Positions 49,601 through 61,272 of a DNA stretch of 64,000 bases are shown piece after piece. How positions within the stretch are numbered: position 1 is the stretch's first letter; each line of letters begins with the position of its first letter. The stretch comes from Caprimulgus europaeus (lineage: Eukaryota > Chordata > Aves > Caprimulgiformes > Caprimulgidae). The DNA lies in contig OU015525.1 of assembly GCA_907165065.1 (NCBI GenBank), forward strand, positions 51,097,537 through 51,161,536. Reading direction: 5' to 3'. The translations under genes were made by a program, and so were the position numbers. The notes under the pieces were generated by a model, which was not told the origin of the DNA, searched no databases, and saw only the letters and a list, made by a program, of their open reading frames with translations.

Positions 49601-51854
49601 AATTTGAAGCCTGTGAAGTTATACATGTCCAGAAAAATTTAATGCATTTACTTGGGCCACTGTGCTCTTCGCTGAGAGGTTTGGAACACATGCTCCCCTC
49701 CTCACAAAGGAGGTCATATACTCTTACTCAGAAAGGAAAGGGACAAACAGGAGGAGAAAAAGAAGTACATGTAGTAAAGCTGACCTGAACTAACTTTGAT
49801 TTTGACATCACAGCTAGAGTAATTCATAGCCTTTAAGAGCTGTGTATCAATACAGCATGTAGGGAGTGCTGCTGGGGGATTCTGCATCAAATTATCTTAT
49901 TTTCCAGGGCACCCTGTTTAATACTGTTGCAGTGCTTTTGTACATGACTTCATAAAACTAAGCCAGATGAAATAGAACTCAACAACTTTCTTTTTACAAA
50001 GGCATATTAACTATATATGGAGTCTTAATGTGGCCCTATCGGACCCACCTTTCCTAATCAGCTTCTCCTCTGTCCACTGCATTATTGTCATCCCTGCTGT
50101 ATTCCTCCATCTTCTCCTCCTTTAAATTGTTGGTAGTTAGTTCCTGTGCTCAGCCTTGCTTGAGACTCTGTGGTCCTTTTCCCTGAGCTCCCACCCTGAC
50201 CAAAGATGGACAGATTCCTCAGGCCTGTGTCAGTGACCTTTATTATGCATTAATCCTTAACAGATCTTCTGAATTTTCTGTGCCAAGTTGTAATTCTTGC
50301 CCTAATGTTTTGAGGATAATTGTCTGTCACAACTCTGGGCACCAGAAAGCCTTCCTTCTTAATTTAGAGATGAATGTGGTAAAGTTTATTACTTTGGGAA
50401 TACTTCCAGGAACAAAACCATCCCCTCAGTCTGCGATGCCAGACAAGTCCTTAGAATGGAGCTTCAATCAGGATGGGGCTGTTTGCTGTCACAGTGTTCA
50501 CCATTACAGATGGACACAACTGTTGTGGACCATTTAGAGTTCTCAGAAAAGTGGACAGCTGCCAGATGTGTATTTTTTTTTCTCAGCATGCCCTGTATGT
50601 CTGTTGTTTCTCTCTCATCTTCCATTTTCTCATCGCCGTTCCTTCCATCTGGAGGTTACAGTCACCCTCAGGTCTGCTGGCATAACTACAACTATATTTT
50701 TTTCCCTATAGTTTTGCAGTTTTGCCAGTATGATCTTAGTTTAAATCTCCTAACAGTTTTCTAAAAACAGAGATTATGCTGATGCAACTTTGCTAGTGAC
50801 ATATATACAGTTGTGCTCACTGATGTGAGGAAAGAGGTAACAACAGAGGGAGGAGACCAGTGACGTCTTATCCCACCTCAACTGCAGCCAGAACAGTCTG
50901 AATTTTCTGAAATTTCAGAATTTAGGAAACTCCAATGTGACTGCATTGATAGATGAGGAGAGAACAGTGGTGGTGGGGAGTAGGAAAGACCAGATGGCCG
51001 TTTTCCTGGTGTTTAACTGTTACTTGGCTCTGCATGCATCTTTTTCAGTTCCCACCCTGCTCCAGATAAATATCCTTTTGTTCCCTTATCACTTTTGCAG
51101 CAGCAGCAATCTCTCCCCTTTTTCCCTGAGAACCTGCACCAGGGCGAATGAGAGATCCAACGAGGCAGCCGAGGCAACAACTACTTGAGAAGAGGCACCT
51201 GTGGAAAATTTGACTTTTAAAATCTGAAAAACACATTAAGAGATGGAAGAAGCCTGGGTTTATTAAAGCAGAGCTGGTAGCCTTTCCTGTGTTTAGTGAT
51301 CACTAGTACTGTTTGTAAAAGTTTTCAGTTGCCTGTAACCACCCATCTTCAACTTCTTAGCCTAAGATTGTTCTTGGCAATTGCCTGCCTTACTGCTCTG
51401 ACACTTGCAATGTGAAAATCTGCTGCTTTCTCATGTTAGAAGGAAGCAACTTTGCCAGATGATTTGTAGAGAAGCACCTCTACTTCCAAACTGGGCACAG
51501 TAGTTTGAAATTTAGCAAGTCTCCCATGCTGTTGTCAGGGATGTACCTTTTGCAGTATCATCCATGTCTCACTTGGTAGTAAGTCTCTGCACAGTCTCAC
51601 TTCACATTTAGGGGCTTAGTAGATCTAAGGTGAGCTCTCCAAAAACTCTATCTGCATATCCTTCCACAAGTTCTGCTCACCAAGGATACTGGAGATGCTT
51701 CCCTCCAAGTCTTAAAGGGCTAAGCCAGCATTTCTTTGCAATTAGGTAGGAAAGCAGAACTGGAATGGACCTCCTACCACGAAGCAACTGTAGTGGGAAA
51801 GTGGGAGTGGCCCTTACCTTTTCCACCCCTTGCTTACAAAGAAAAAACGTACAG

Positions 51855-51870
51855 GAATAAATAAATAAAT
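51855..51870. repeat. (AAAT)n microsatellite
   Basis: About four tetranucleotide units of the AATA type. Confidence 0.85.
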
Positions 51871-52159
51871 AAGGAAGACTCTGCTTCTGAGTTGTTCTCT
51901 TTTTGTTCTGGGGGTTCCTGGTTTGTCCTGCTCTTTTGTCACTGTGCTTCTTTAGCACCTGGCTCTCAAGCGGGGAAAGGAATGGAACAGAACCCAACCT
52001 GAGGCCCCTCCGCAAGTGCTGAAGCCGCTGAAGAGATGTCACGGCTGCTCAGAACCTTTTTGTTCATATTCTTCAAACGGGAAAAAAGAAGGTTGCTATA
52101 AAGGTTCAGGAGAACTAAGTACATGCTGCGAATTCAGAACTAGAAACAATAAAGAGGAC

Positions 52160-52275
52160 TTTTTTTTTTTTTTTCCCCCAGAAACGAGAGCTTTTACCAA
52201 CATACGTTTCTGTAAATTTAGAGTTATTCTAAGGAAGGGAGCTGGCAGGTATTCTTTTTTTTTTTTTTTTTTTTT
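52160..52275. repeat. Two poly(T) runs about 80 bp apart
   Basis: Fifteen T at 52160-52174, followed directly by CCCCC, and twenty-one T at 52255-52275. They may be the tails of decayed retroposons on the minus strand, but I recognise no element body. Confidence 0.85.
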
Positions 52276-55200
52276 CTTTGAGTATTCAAGTAATTGATCC
52301 TGTTGTTTCAGAGAACTGTAAAACTTTGGAGGGAATATCAAAATCTTTGATTTTGTTTTTTTAAAAGTAACATAATAATTTATTATTTTCTTGCGTTTCC
52401 TACATCTCATTAAACAGTTTATGAAAGCCAGATAATATCGCATAGCTGGTATGTCATTGCTCATGGAATAAATTGTAAATGATAGGATAAAAAGATATAT
52501 TTATAATTCTCCTCATAATAATGGGGTAACATTAGTTAATATGCAGATAAATGTAGCTAAAGAAAAGAAGAAAAATACTGGCTAAAGAAAAATACATGGC
52601 ATTAAAGATTACATTAGTGTGGCTCACGTGCTGATTCCTTCTGCTTGTTTTTCCTTTCACTTTTGGTTAAAGTGGGATTTTCCAAAGCACAATAACTTGC
52701 TTATCCTACTTGTCATTCCTTCAAAATAGAGCCTATTGAAAATCAGACTGTCTCTTCTACATTGTCCCATATTTTTGCTTTTGTTTTCGAATTAGGCAGA
52801 AAAATAAAACATGGAAAGTTCCAAAATATTTTGGTTTTGAAATGTGGGCTTGGGACATCTTTGATGCATCATCATAAGACAGCTAGATGGGACTCTATTG
52901 TTCTCGGTGGAAAATGTAATCCACTCAGGAACCTCAGATGACAGGGGGAAATGAGGGACCTAAACCATGACAAACTCAGGATGAGTAATGACAAACCATC
53001 CTGAAGCAAAACATTTAGATTTGCATGGACAGTTCAAAACATTTTGGATTTTCTTTTGTTTTCCCAAAGGGACATTACATTGTTTTGGCATAACCAACTT
53101 TTTCCTGTGGAAAAAAAGTCAATATTGCAGAAACCGCTTTTCTATTAAAAACCATGAAGAAAAAATCTGGAGCAGGAATAGAGGGAAGCAGTCAAGCCAA
53201 AACCAAGCCCATTTGAAAATATCCTCCCTAGAAAATCTTAGGACTGCTCCAACCTAGCAATAAGAATTTTATAGGAAGGTAAGTATATTTCATAGACACC
53301 AAACATAACCTGATGAGATCCTTGTGGCATGACTTACTATGTTTCAACACATTTAAAATATGGTGTTTCAGAGAGACACTGAAAACTTTGTTTGTTTAAA
53401 AAATGTGAAAGAGATCTGGTGGGAGGCTTGGGCCTTTGAGGTGAAAAATCACATCTGAGATTTCACAACTGTTTTGCAAGGACTAGGCATTTTTTTAAAA
53501 ACTGGACAGTACTTCTTAAATAAAACCTTCTCTGTCCACCAAGGAAAAGTTTGTATATTTAGAAACATGCTTTCACCTTCAGAAACATACATCAGAATTC
53601 ATAATTATTTAATATTTAGAAACACTGCTAAATTGGTTTCTAAAAAATGGGCACAAATCTCTTTTTAATAATGACAGCAAAGTATTTTGGGGAAAGATGC
53701 AGGATATGATACTTTTATTGAATTTTTAGGATACAGGTAGTTACGATAACCTGCCAGGCCATTTTATAGCCTTGGCATTGTAAAAGTGGCTGTGAGTCAC
53801 TGACTTTCTAGAACTGATGGCCATCTAAATGTTTATTTTTCAGGGCAGCTTCTGCTTTAAATGTGACAAACTTTGTCCCAGCTTCTTCTGTATCAGGGCA
53901 AGACTCATCCTGACAGTAGTGGGTAGAAGTCAGACCCTGTTATTTCCTATTTACCCAAGTTAATCACATGCTTTTCTGATTATAATAAATGGGTGGTTCA
54001 CTGAGTTTAAAAGAAGTGACCAACAGACCAGAGAGTGTCAAGCGCTCTGAATATCTATTTCTGCTACACTTGAGCCCAGACACTTGTGCCAGACCAAAGT
54101 GTCTCATATTGATCAGAAAGCACTGAGAGATGGAGAGACCACACCTTTGGGTGGCATGGGCTTAAGGGACCAATGAGCAAGAAGAGCAGAGCAACAAACC
54201 AAACCAGGAGCTTTCGCAAGTATTTGAAGATGGCTGTTGGCACCATGCCTGTTGGCACACGGATTGTTTGGTCAGCTAAGTTATACAATCAATCTTTCAC
54301 CTGGTTCTTGCAGGCGTGTATCTTTTTGTTGTTGTTCTTTGTGTGCACAGTTTTCACAATGGGATGCTAGTCCCCGTGGTTAGTCAGTTAGGTGCTTCCA
54401 TAATAAAAACTACAGTAATATAAAACCCCTTGCTAGTCCAAGATGCAAAAACGGCCACTAACAACTCTGAGCTTCGTCACACTCCAGGGATTGCAGGGTG
54501 AGCTATCGAAGGGCCCAGGTTCATTGCAGATTTATGCTGCTGAAAACAGAAAATGCTCTACTTGCTGAACATTTATGGGAATGTCTGTGAAGTCAAATTA
54601 AAATGGAAGAGTGGATTTCATAGCTGAGGGCTTCCCCTTGAAGCACTTGTGGCTCTTCACTAGCTCAAAGAAAACAAATTACAAATGGATCCCACTGAGG
54701 TTTGAAAGGTATTTTGAAGTGCATGAGTGTTTTTAGTCAACATCATCTGACAAACAGTGCTGTTTATTAATACTTTCAGTGTGTTTCAATGTAATTTTTC
54801 TCATCTTTCGACGCTTTTGATGAGGGTTTTTTTCTATAATTGTTTTGTTAGTCATTTCTGTGGGCAGCTAGGCAGCTGTTGCTGCAATCAGTGTATTGCG
54901 ATGGGCTCTGGATTTAACAAAATACAACTGCACCCTCTTGTGGAAGCTAATAAGGAGATTATTTTGTTTTCCTGGTATCGCTTGGTTTATTTTTTCTGAA
55001 CAAGTCAAATAAAAACAAACAGCATAAGTGTCCTGAGGCCACACAGCAACAAGGCTTCCTGGAGAACTTAGGGAAAAAAAAAAAGCTGCAACTTAGGAAT
55101 GTCTGAACTCCGACAGCCTTTGAAGACAAACCTCTGTGGGGAAGACTTTCAAAGGCATCCTGGGAAACCTTCCTGCCCTCGGCTTTTGTGGGGATAGCTA

Positions 55201-56131
55201 TCATATATAATATATTCTTCAAGAGAAACAGGGTTGGCGTGGCTATATGCACAGAAATGGTACATTTACCACTAAGTCTCAGGACAATAATTCTATACTA
55301 GTATCCAGCATGGACTTGAAAAATAGTTTATGTTCATTGTCTGTGTGTGCAGATCCATGAGCACAGATGCCTGTCTCCCTGACTTCACTGTTGGAAATAC
55401 TGCATGTTCTTCAATGCAAATATGCTTGTGAAGGTAGCAGGTTAGGCTGCACATTAAAGATTTAACTTTGAACACTTGTAAATCTTGACACATCGGCGTT
55501 TTTTTCCGCAACTGCTGTGGATACTTTATTTAAAATAAGTGAACTTAAATTCATGAATACATTTGTACTCTGGTCTGTGAGGAGAGGTGGCAGGGGAAGC
55601 AAGAACTCCTTCAATTGGTGAAGCAAGTATATTGGCGAGTCCAACTGCCACTTTGCAGTATAGGGGCTCATAGGGAGAGGCTCATACAATATTCCCCTTA
55701 CTTTTTTTTTTTTTTAAAAAAAGGATACAGGAAATGAATTTTCCTGCAAAAAGTCTCAAACTTTTTTTTTCTTACTATTATTGTAAAAGCAAGGTGATTC
55801 TGCTGATGACTAAATGAAGGAAATAGAGATTTTGTTAAGTAGTAATTCATGTCCTCCATAAACAGAGACAGTCACTGATAAAAGGATAAAAATACCCAAA
55901 AAGTAACAAGGTATTTGTGAAAATACCACTTTCCACAAGTAAACTTTAAAGAAATGAGACTGAAATTTTTAAAAAATTCTTATACACAAAGTATTCAGAT
56001 GCATTAAACTCTTGTGTAAGCAGCAGCTGGTTTTTATGGGCCACAGCAGTGCTATTCTTTCTCAAAGAATTTACCCAGAGCCTGCTCTGATGTCAATTAG
56101 AAAGCTGAAATAATTTGTCTTGCTCTCTGAA

Positions 56132-56149
56132 TTTTTTTTTTTTTTTTTT
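56132..56149. repeat. Poly(T) run, 18 bases
   Basis: A simple T-tract in the flank upstream of YES1. Confidence 0.9.
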
Positions 56150-57339
56150 AAGGTAACTGTTATACAGCATTTGATACACTGGTCTATGTAGAATTTAATG
56201 AGGTGTGTTGATTTGCATTTTTATGTCTGAACATGTCCTTGCACTGACAGCATGTCTCACCGAGCAGTGAAATACAACCTATCGACACCTCTGGGTGGAG
56301 TAACAGTATTCAAGATGCTGGTCTGAAAGTCGTGTTTAAGGAGTCCTGGTCAGACACTAATATAGCTTTACCTGTGACAGGGCTTCTGCGCTTTCTGAAA
56401 TTCCACAGCAATCATCACAGTGTTTAAAATTTGTATTTCTAATTGCTTCTCTGTTGTGCTTTTGCGCTGTGCTTTAAACAGCCCTTCACGGTGCTCAGAT
56501 GGTATATGCTTCTGCAGGCAGTAATACGGCACTTTACCCCAGATGAGGATATAAACCCCATTTTAAAATCTCTATTGGATATTTGCACTTGTCCTGTACA
56601 CTGTACTTTTTGTGCATTTCTGGCAGAAGAGTGGTAAGCTGGGCATGGAGGAGCAGCTATGGTTGCAGGTCTCTGGAGGAGGTGGCTCATATGGCCAGGC
56701 CGGCTTTGCAGTACATGAGCTATCATAAAGGGAAAGAAATAAAGAAATAGGTCATGTACTCTCGTGACTGTTGACATTATAATTTTGCTATGCCTTTCCA
56801 CAGGGCATGCAAGTACGCACAGGTGGATGGGCAAAAAGAGTTACAAGCACCCTCATATACGGGAAAGCTGCTTCTTGGACCTCAACGTGCATTGCTTCAT
56901 GCCGCCAAACACAGAAGGGCTCCTTTTATCATGCTTCAATCACAGGAGCTTGCTCCTTCTCTAGAGCGAGTATGGATGTGAAGTTTATGCAGCTGCATCC
57001 CTCTTTCAAGTTAATGATATCACTCCGAGCACTTCAGCTGTGATCCCACACTGCAGTGCCTTTTGCTTGAACCAGCCTGCCTATTTCCCTGGGCGCCTGC
57101 CACAGAGGTTACCTCCCTGCTGAAATCCTGGCACATTACCTAGTCCTCTGTAGTCCGAGTTTCTTTCAAGCTCTGGTACCCAGAATTCATCACTGTAGCC
57201 AAGCCTCATGTCTCTGCATGATTTGAGCTGATTTCCCAGTCTCACTTGGGGAAAGGAGCATGTCCAGTCTCATTTAAAAAACCCGTTGCTGAAAGCCAAG
57301 GATTTACAAGCAGATTCAACTAACTAAAACAGTTGCTGT

Positions 57340-59780
57340 GTGGCTAATAAATTTTTGACTCCTAATATTGATCCTCCACTTTATAATCCTAAGCATCTCT
57401 ATTAGATACAACCTCACATCCCTAGCCCCAAGTCCTCATCCCATAGTCCAAATGGAATGCCATTTCCAACCCTAGATTTAATCAAAAGTTGGCTTTAGGA
57501 TGTGCTGGGCTTGAGAAATGCAGGAAGCAAAAATTTTCTGTCCTTTCTGCTCAGAATCCAGAAACCCAGTCCTAGAATGGCTACAAAGCAGTGGCCTCAC
57601 AAACTCATCTTAAGTAAACCCACTGTGGCCATCCCACTCTTCTTCACAAGCCTTCTGGCATTGGAAAATCACAAAGAAACCCAGATCTTCATTTACAGGT
57701 GATCTGAATGCCACAAAATATCCTATCCCTTCTTCCAGCTTAAACATTAACCATGGATCCCCACTTGTGCTCCAGTTAAGATAATTGGGTGCTCCTGGCA
57801 TTAGGCTTTGCAAAACAACATTCAGCAAAACTTCTCACCTAATTTCTTCTGAAACCCAAACTTGAATGTTAACCAACCTCTGCTAGATGCAGCCTTCCCA
57901 AATCTTGCATGCATCACTCATCCCTCCCAGCAGAAGCTCTTACCTAGCAGCATGTACCTTACAGGGACTGGGAATGAATGTGACTCATTCATTTCAGCAT
58001 TGCTGGTGAATTTTAGCTCTAATGGTACTCCTGGCTGCTTCATGGACCCAGAATCACCAACTCCTTACATCTAAATATTATCCTTTCCCACAGAAACCCC
58101 AACCCTTCTCATGGATTCTACAGGATCTTGATGAATTTCATAGAATCATAGAATGGTTTGGGTTGGAAGGGACCTTAAAGATCATCTAGTTCCAGCCCCC
58201 CTGCCATGAGCAGGGACACCTTCCACTAGATCAGGTTGCTCAAAGCCTCATCCAGCCTGGCCTTAAACACTTCCAGGGAGGGGGCGTCCACAACTTCTCT
58301 GGGCAACCTGTTCCAGTGTCTCTCCACCCTCACTGTGAAGAATTCCTTCCTAATATCTAATCTAAACCTCCCCTCTTTCAGTTTAGAGCCATTTTCCCTT
58401 GTTCTATCATTAACTGCCCTTATAAAAAGTCCCTCCCCTGCTTTCTTGTAGGCCCCCTTCAGAACTAAAAGGCTGCCATAAGATAGATCTTTATTCCTTG
58501 CTGTCACAGAAGTGGGACGATGGCTGAGGGTGACAGGTGTGAACAGAGAAGGGTCTGTTCTGAGCCTAATGTTAGTACTGGTGCAAAGATTCGTATTTTG
58601 AAAAATAAAGCTTTAAAATCTGTGTTTATTGTGTATCCCTACAAGAATATTGAATCTAAAATGGAGACTACTGCTGGTAGGGGACATTTTGGGGTAACAG
58701 GGCAGGATAGGTTGTGGGTCCTTCCAGTGAAGGCTGGACTTGCAGCTAGAGGTTCAAGAGAAGGGGCTGATCCAGAAAGATAGGAGGCGGTGGAGACACT
58801 AGCCACAACTGCATATTAAAATCTGAGCTCTGATTAAAGCTAGGGTTAGAATTTGTCTCTAACCCAGGGTTTAAGAGGGCTGAAGAGTCAAAGGATTACC
58901 AGATCCAAGAGGTGCACAGGGTTAAGCTGCGGACTAACCTTGGTAGAGGAAAATAGCTCACTGTTTGGGCTGATGTTGGAGGCGATTGGTGGGATATATG
59001 TAAACCCTGTGGTTGAGTTGGGGTTAATGTTAGGGTTTGGTTCACGGGGATCTGAAGAATTGATGATCTTCCAAGACCCGTAGGACTTTGATGAGGAATG
59101 AAACAAGGGTAGGCTGAATTTAAGTTCAGGGTAACCAAACCTAGATAGCCTTATGTATTCTGGGAAAGTATAAAAATAGTTTTATATCAAGGATTTGAGA
59201 TTAGGTTCGAGTTCAGGAAAATGGGAACTGAAGGGTTCAGTTCACTGCTGAATTCTGCAAACTGTATAGGAAAAACACGATCCATGCTGGCAAATAATTT
59301 GTGGTTCATTCAGAGTCAGTTAGGAGTTTCTGGATGACGGTTAAGATTAGGACACTAAGGGCTAAAGCACTCAGTTTACTTCAGGTTAAGTGCAGCAGCT
59401 GATTTAAAGCAAATGAACTATTTACACTGAGTTCTAAAGTTACATTTAAGGCTAAGTATAGCAGAGCTTAATTTCTTTCTACTTTGGCACAAAAGAGTTT
59501 GATTTGCTAAACCTGGTAAGTGTAGATGCTAAGATGAGGAGAAGTATTAGACTGGTTTAAGGTTATTTTGGTTAGTGTTTGCTTCTTTCTATGTTGGCTC
59601 TGACAAGGGAGGCAGAGACCTCCTAATGGGAGTTCAGCTATTGTATTTTTGGGGAAGGAGAGAAGAGATTAGATTGGGCAAAGTAAATTTTGATAAGTTT
59701 AAAGCTAGAATTGGTTCCAAGGGAACATAGTGTGTGACTCCATGAATAAAAAATACTTAAGTATTCTAAGATTTTAGTCA
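57340..59780. repeat. Degenerate TTAGG/CCTAA-flavoured repeat block (tentative)
   Basis: From about 57340 to 58136 the plus strand is rich in CCTAA, AACCC and AACATTAACC-like words. From about 58800 to 59780 it is rich in the complementary words (GGGTTAG, GGTTAAG, AGGGTTTGG). The words recur every 40-60 bases but the units are too diverged to define a consensus by eye. The middle is occupied by a CR1 copy at 58137-58480. I read this as an old, decayed minisatellite or low-complexity array with opposite strand bias on its two sides. It is not a telomere array: there is no run of exact TTAGGG units. Confidence 0.35.
58137..58480 (-). mobile_element. CR1 LINE 3' fragment
   Basis: The plus strand begins with TCATAGAATCATAGAATGG, the CR1 3' terminus in reverse, and runs through GGCAACCTGTTCCAGTGTC. 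The minus-strand frame still reads [18 protein letters not shown] and [19 protein letters not shown]. It has an open frame over the last about 90 codons of ORF2, so it is among the least decayed copies here, but it is only a 5'-truncated tail. Confidence 0.97.
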
Positions 59781-60303
59781 GATTCCAGGTATTCTGGCTA
59801 AGACTAGTAGGAAAAACAAGCACACTTACGCCTGTATAAAAGTGTTTGTGCAAATCAGACATTAACCAGCATTCTCAGGATCTCATACACACACACACAC
59901 ACACACATGTATATACACACACTCATATGGAAATACACACACATATGGTTAATTGTATGGGCTCTAAGAAAATTGAGGAATTAAGGCATCACTATGAGAA
60001 GGTTTCAGAAAATCAGAATACTTCAGCTCAAGATCTAGCTACCAATTTTAGCGGAGACAGTGGCTACTACTCAATTAAATTCTCCTTAACTCCTGTAGTT
60101 ACCATCACAGAACTCAGGCAGTAGTAATTACTAGTTTATTTATATATTTTCCACAGTTAATTTTAAATGAAAACACATTTACCCATATTTCTAAGTATTC
60201 TGAGTCTATCTCCTTTTGCCAATGTTTCGTGATTGATAAGAACTATCATACATAAATAACAAATGCTATAAGGCACATTGCATAGAGGAATGCAATAGCC
60301 TAT
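58481..60303. other. Intergenic stretch between CR1 and LTR, no gene recognised
   Basis: It contains the right-hand part of the degenerate GGTTAG-flavoured block and a (CA)n microsatellite. No domain or splice-supported exon is seen. Confidence 0.7.
59887..59907. repeat. (AC)n microsatellite
   Basis: About ten perfect AC units, followed by a decayed stretch of TATACACAC- and ATACACACA-type sequence to about 59945. Confidence 0.95.
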
Positions 60304-61272
60304 TGTCCTGGTTTTGGATTAGGATAGAGCTAATTGTTCATAGGGAACTGGGAGAGGAGCAGCCCGTGGGTATTCCTTACCATGTGATGTCATGGTCAGT
60401 ATTTAAACAGGGGAAGTTGCAGGAAGTGGGGTACTGTGGGAGCAGGTTGGGAGTCAGCTGGTACATCGTTTGGTTCTGTGCATCACTTGTGTTGTGTACT
60501 GTATTGGGTCTGGCTGGGATGGAGTTGATTTTCCCATGGCAGCCCTCAGAGTTCTGTGTTTTGTATTGGAGGTTCGAGGGGTGTTGCCAACACACCAGTG
60601 TTTTGGTTACTGCTGAGCAAGTACCAAGGCTGTCTCTCCAACATTTGCCACCCTCCAGTAGGCTGGGGAGGGGAAGGTCTTGGGAGGGGACATAGCCAGG
60701 ACAGCTGACCCAAATGGACCAAAAGGATATTCCGTACCATATGACATCTGCTCAGAAATAAAAGCAAGGAGAAAAGAAGGGGGGGCATCCATTATTTCTG
60801 TTTGTCCTCCAGGAACCGCAATGCGTATGAAAACCCTGCTTCCCGGGAAGCGGCCAAACATTACCTGCCGATGGGAAGTAGAGAATAAATATTTTGTTCT
60901 TTTGCTTCTGTGCACGCAGTTCTGCTTTGCTTTGCTTCACTTCTATTAAACTGCCTTTGTCTCGACCCACGAGTTTGGTTTTTTTTTGTTCCATCTTATT
61001 TTCTCCCCTCCCCATCTTGCTGAGGAGAGCAGTGATAGAGTGGGCTTTGGTGGGCATCTGGCATCCAGCCAGGGTCAACCCACCACATATACTCTTTCAT
61101 TAGTAGTGGTGTTGTTATTGTTTGGTGTTGTTTCCCTTTTCTCTTCCCATCTTAGTAAACTGCTCTTGTCTTGACCCGTGAGCCCCTTTGTTTACATTTT
61201 CTCCTTCCTGTCCCACTGGAGGGTGTGGGGATGGGAAGGGGGTGAGCAAGCCTCTGTGGTTAAACCACCACA
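60304..61272 (+). mobile_element. Older solo LTR of an avian endogenous retrovirus, interrupted
   Basis: The element starts TGTCCTGGTTTTGG at 60304 and ends TTAAACCACCACA at 61272. These are the terminal TG and CA of an avian ERV LTR family whose members begin TGTCCTGG and end in a TTAAACCAC block. Its two parts are 60304-60499 and 61093-61272. Joined, they run sensibly from the U3 side into the GTTGTTATTG stretch and the R/U5 block with TAAACTGCTCTTGTC. Flanking 5-mers CCTAT (60299-60303) and TCTAT (61273-61277) look like a 5-bp target duplication with one mismatch. No retroviral gene sequence is present between or beside the parts. Confidence 0.75.
60500..61087 (+). mobile_element. Second solo LTR of related family, inserted into the first
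   Basis: A second LTR-like start (TGTATTGGGTCTGGCTGGGA) occurs at 60500 and a second end (GGGTCAACCCACCACA) at 61087, in the same orientation as the outer LTR. AATAAA-like signals occur near 60756 and 60886, followed by a U5-type block with ATTAAACTGCCTTTGTC at about 60945. The 5-mers on either side, TGTAC (60495-60499) and TATAC (61088-61092), differ at one base, as expected for a decayed 5-bp duplication. The boundaries also leave the outer LTR continuous when this segment is removed. No coding sequence is present. Confidence 0.7.

Larger units (their letters stand above)
46111..58136. other. Upstream flank of YES1, no gene recognised
   Basis: This 12 kb of mostly AT-rich DNA lies beyond the YES1 promoter. 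The open frames here (longest about 130 codons) show no domain and no convincing start or splice context. It holds several homopolymer tracts (52160-52174, 52255-52275, 56132-56149), an (AAAT)n tract at 51855-51870, a short hairpin at 46637-46660 and the left part of a degenerate repeat block from about 57340. In mammals the gene upstream of YES1 is ADCYAP1; none of its exons is recognisable here. Confidence 0.7.

Noticed and set aside
56439-56834. Minus-strand 131-codon frame
   Set aside because: No recognisable domain; overlapping frames on the other strand are of similar length.
58800-59100. Interstitial telomere array
   Set aside because: GGGTTAG-like words are scattered and diverged, with no consecutive exact TTAGGG units.
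60303-60949. Open frames inside the LTR block as possible retroviral genes
   Set aside because: The block is LTR sequence only. No gag, pro, pol or env similarity is seen, and frames on both strands are short.
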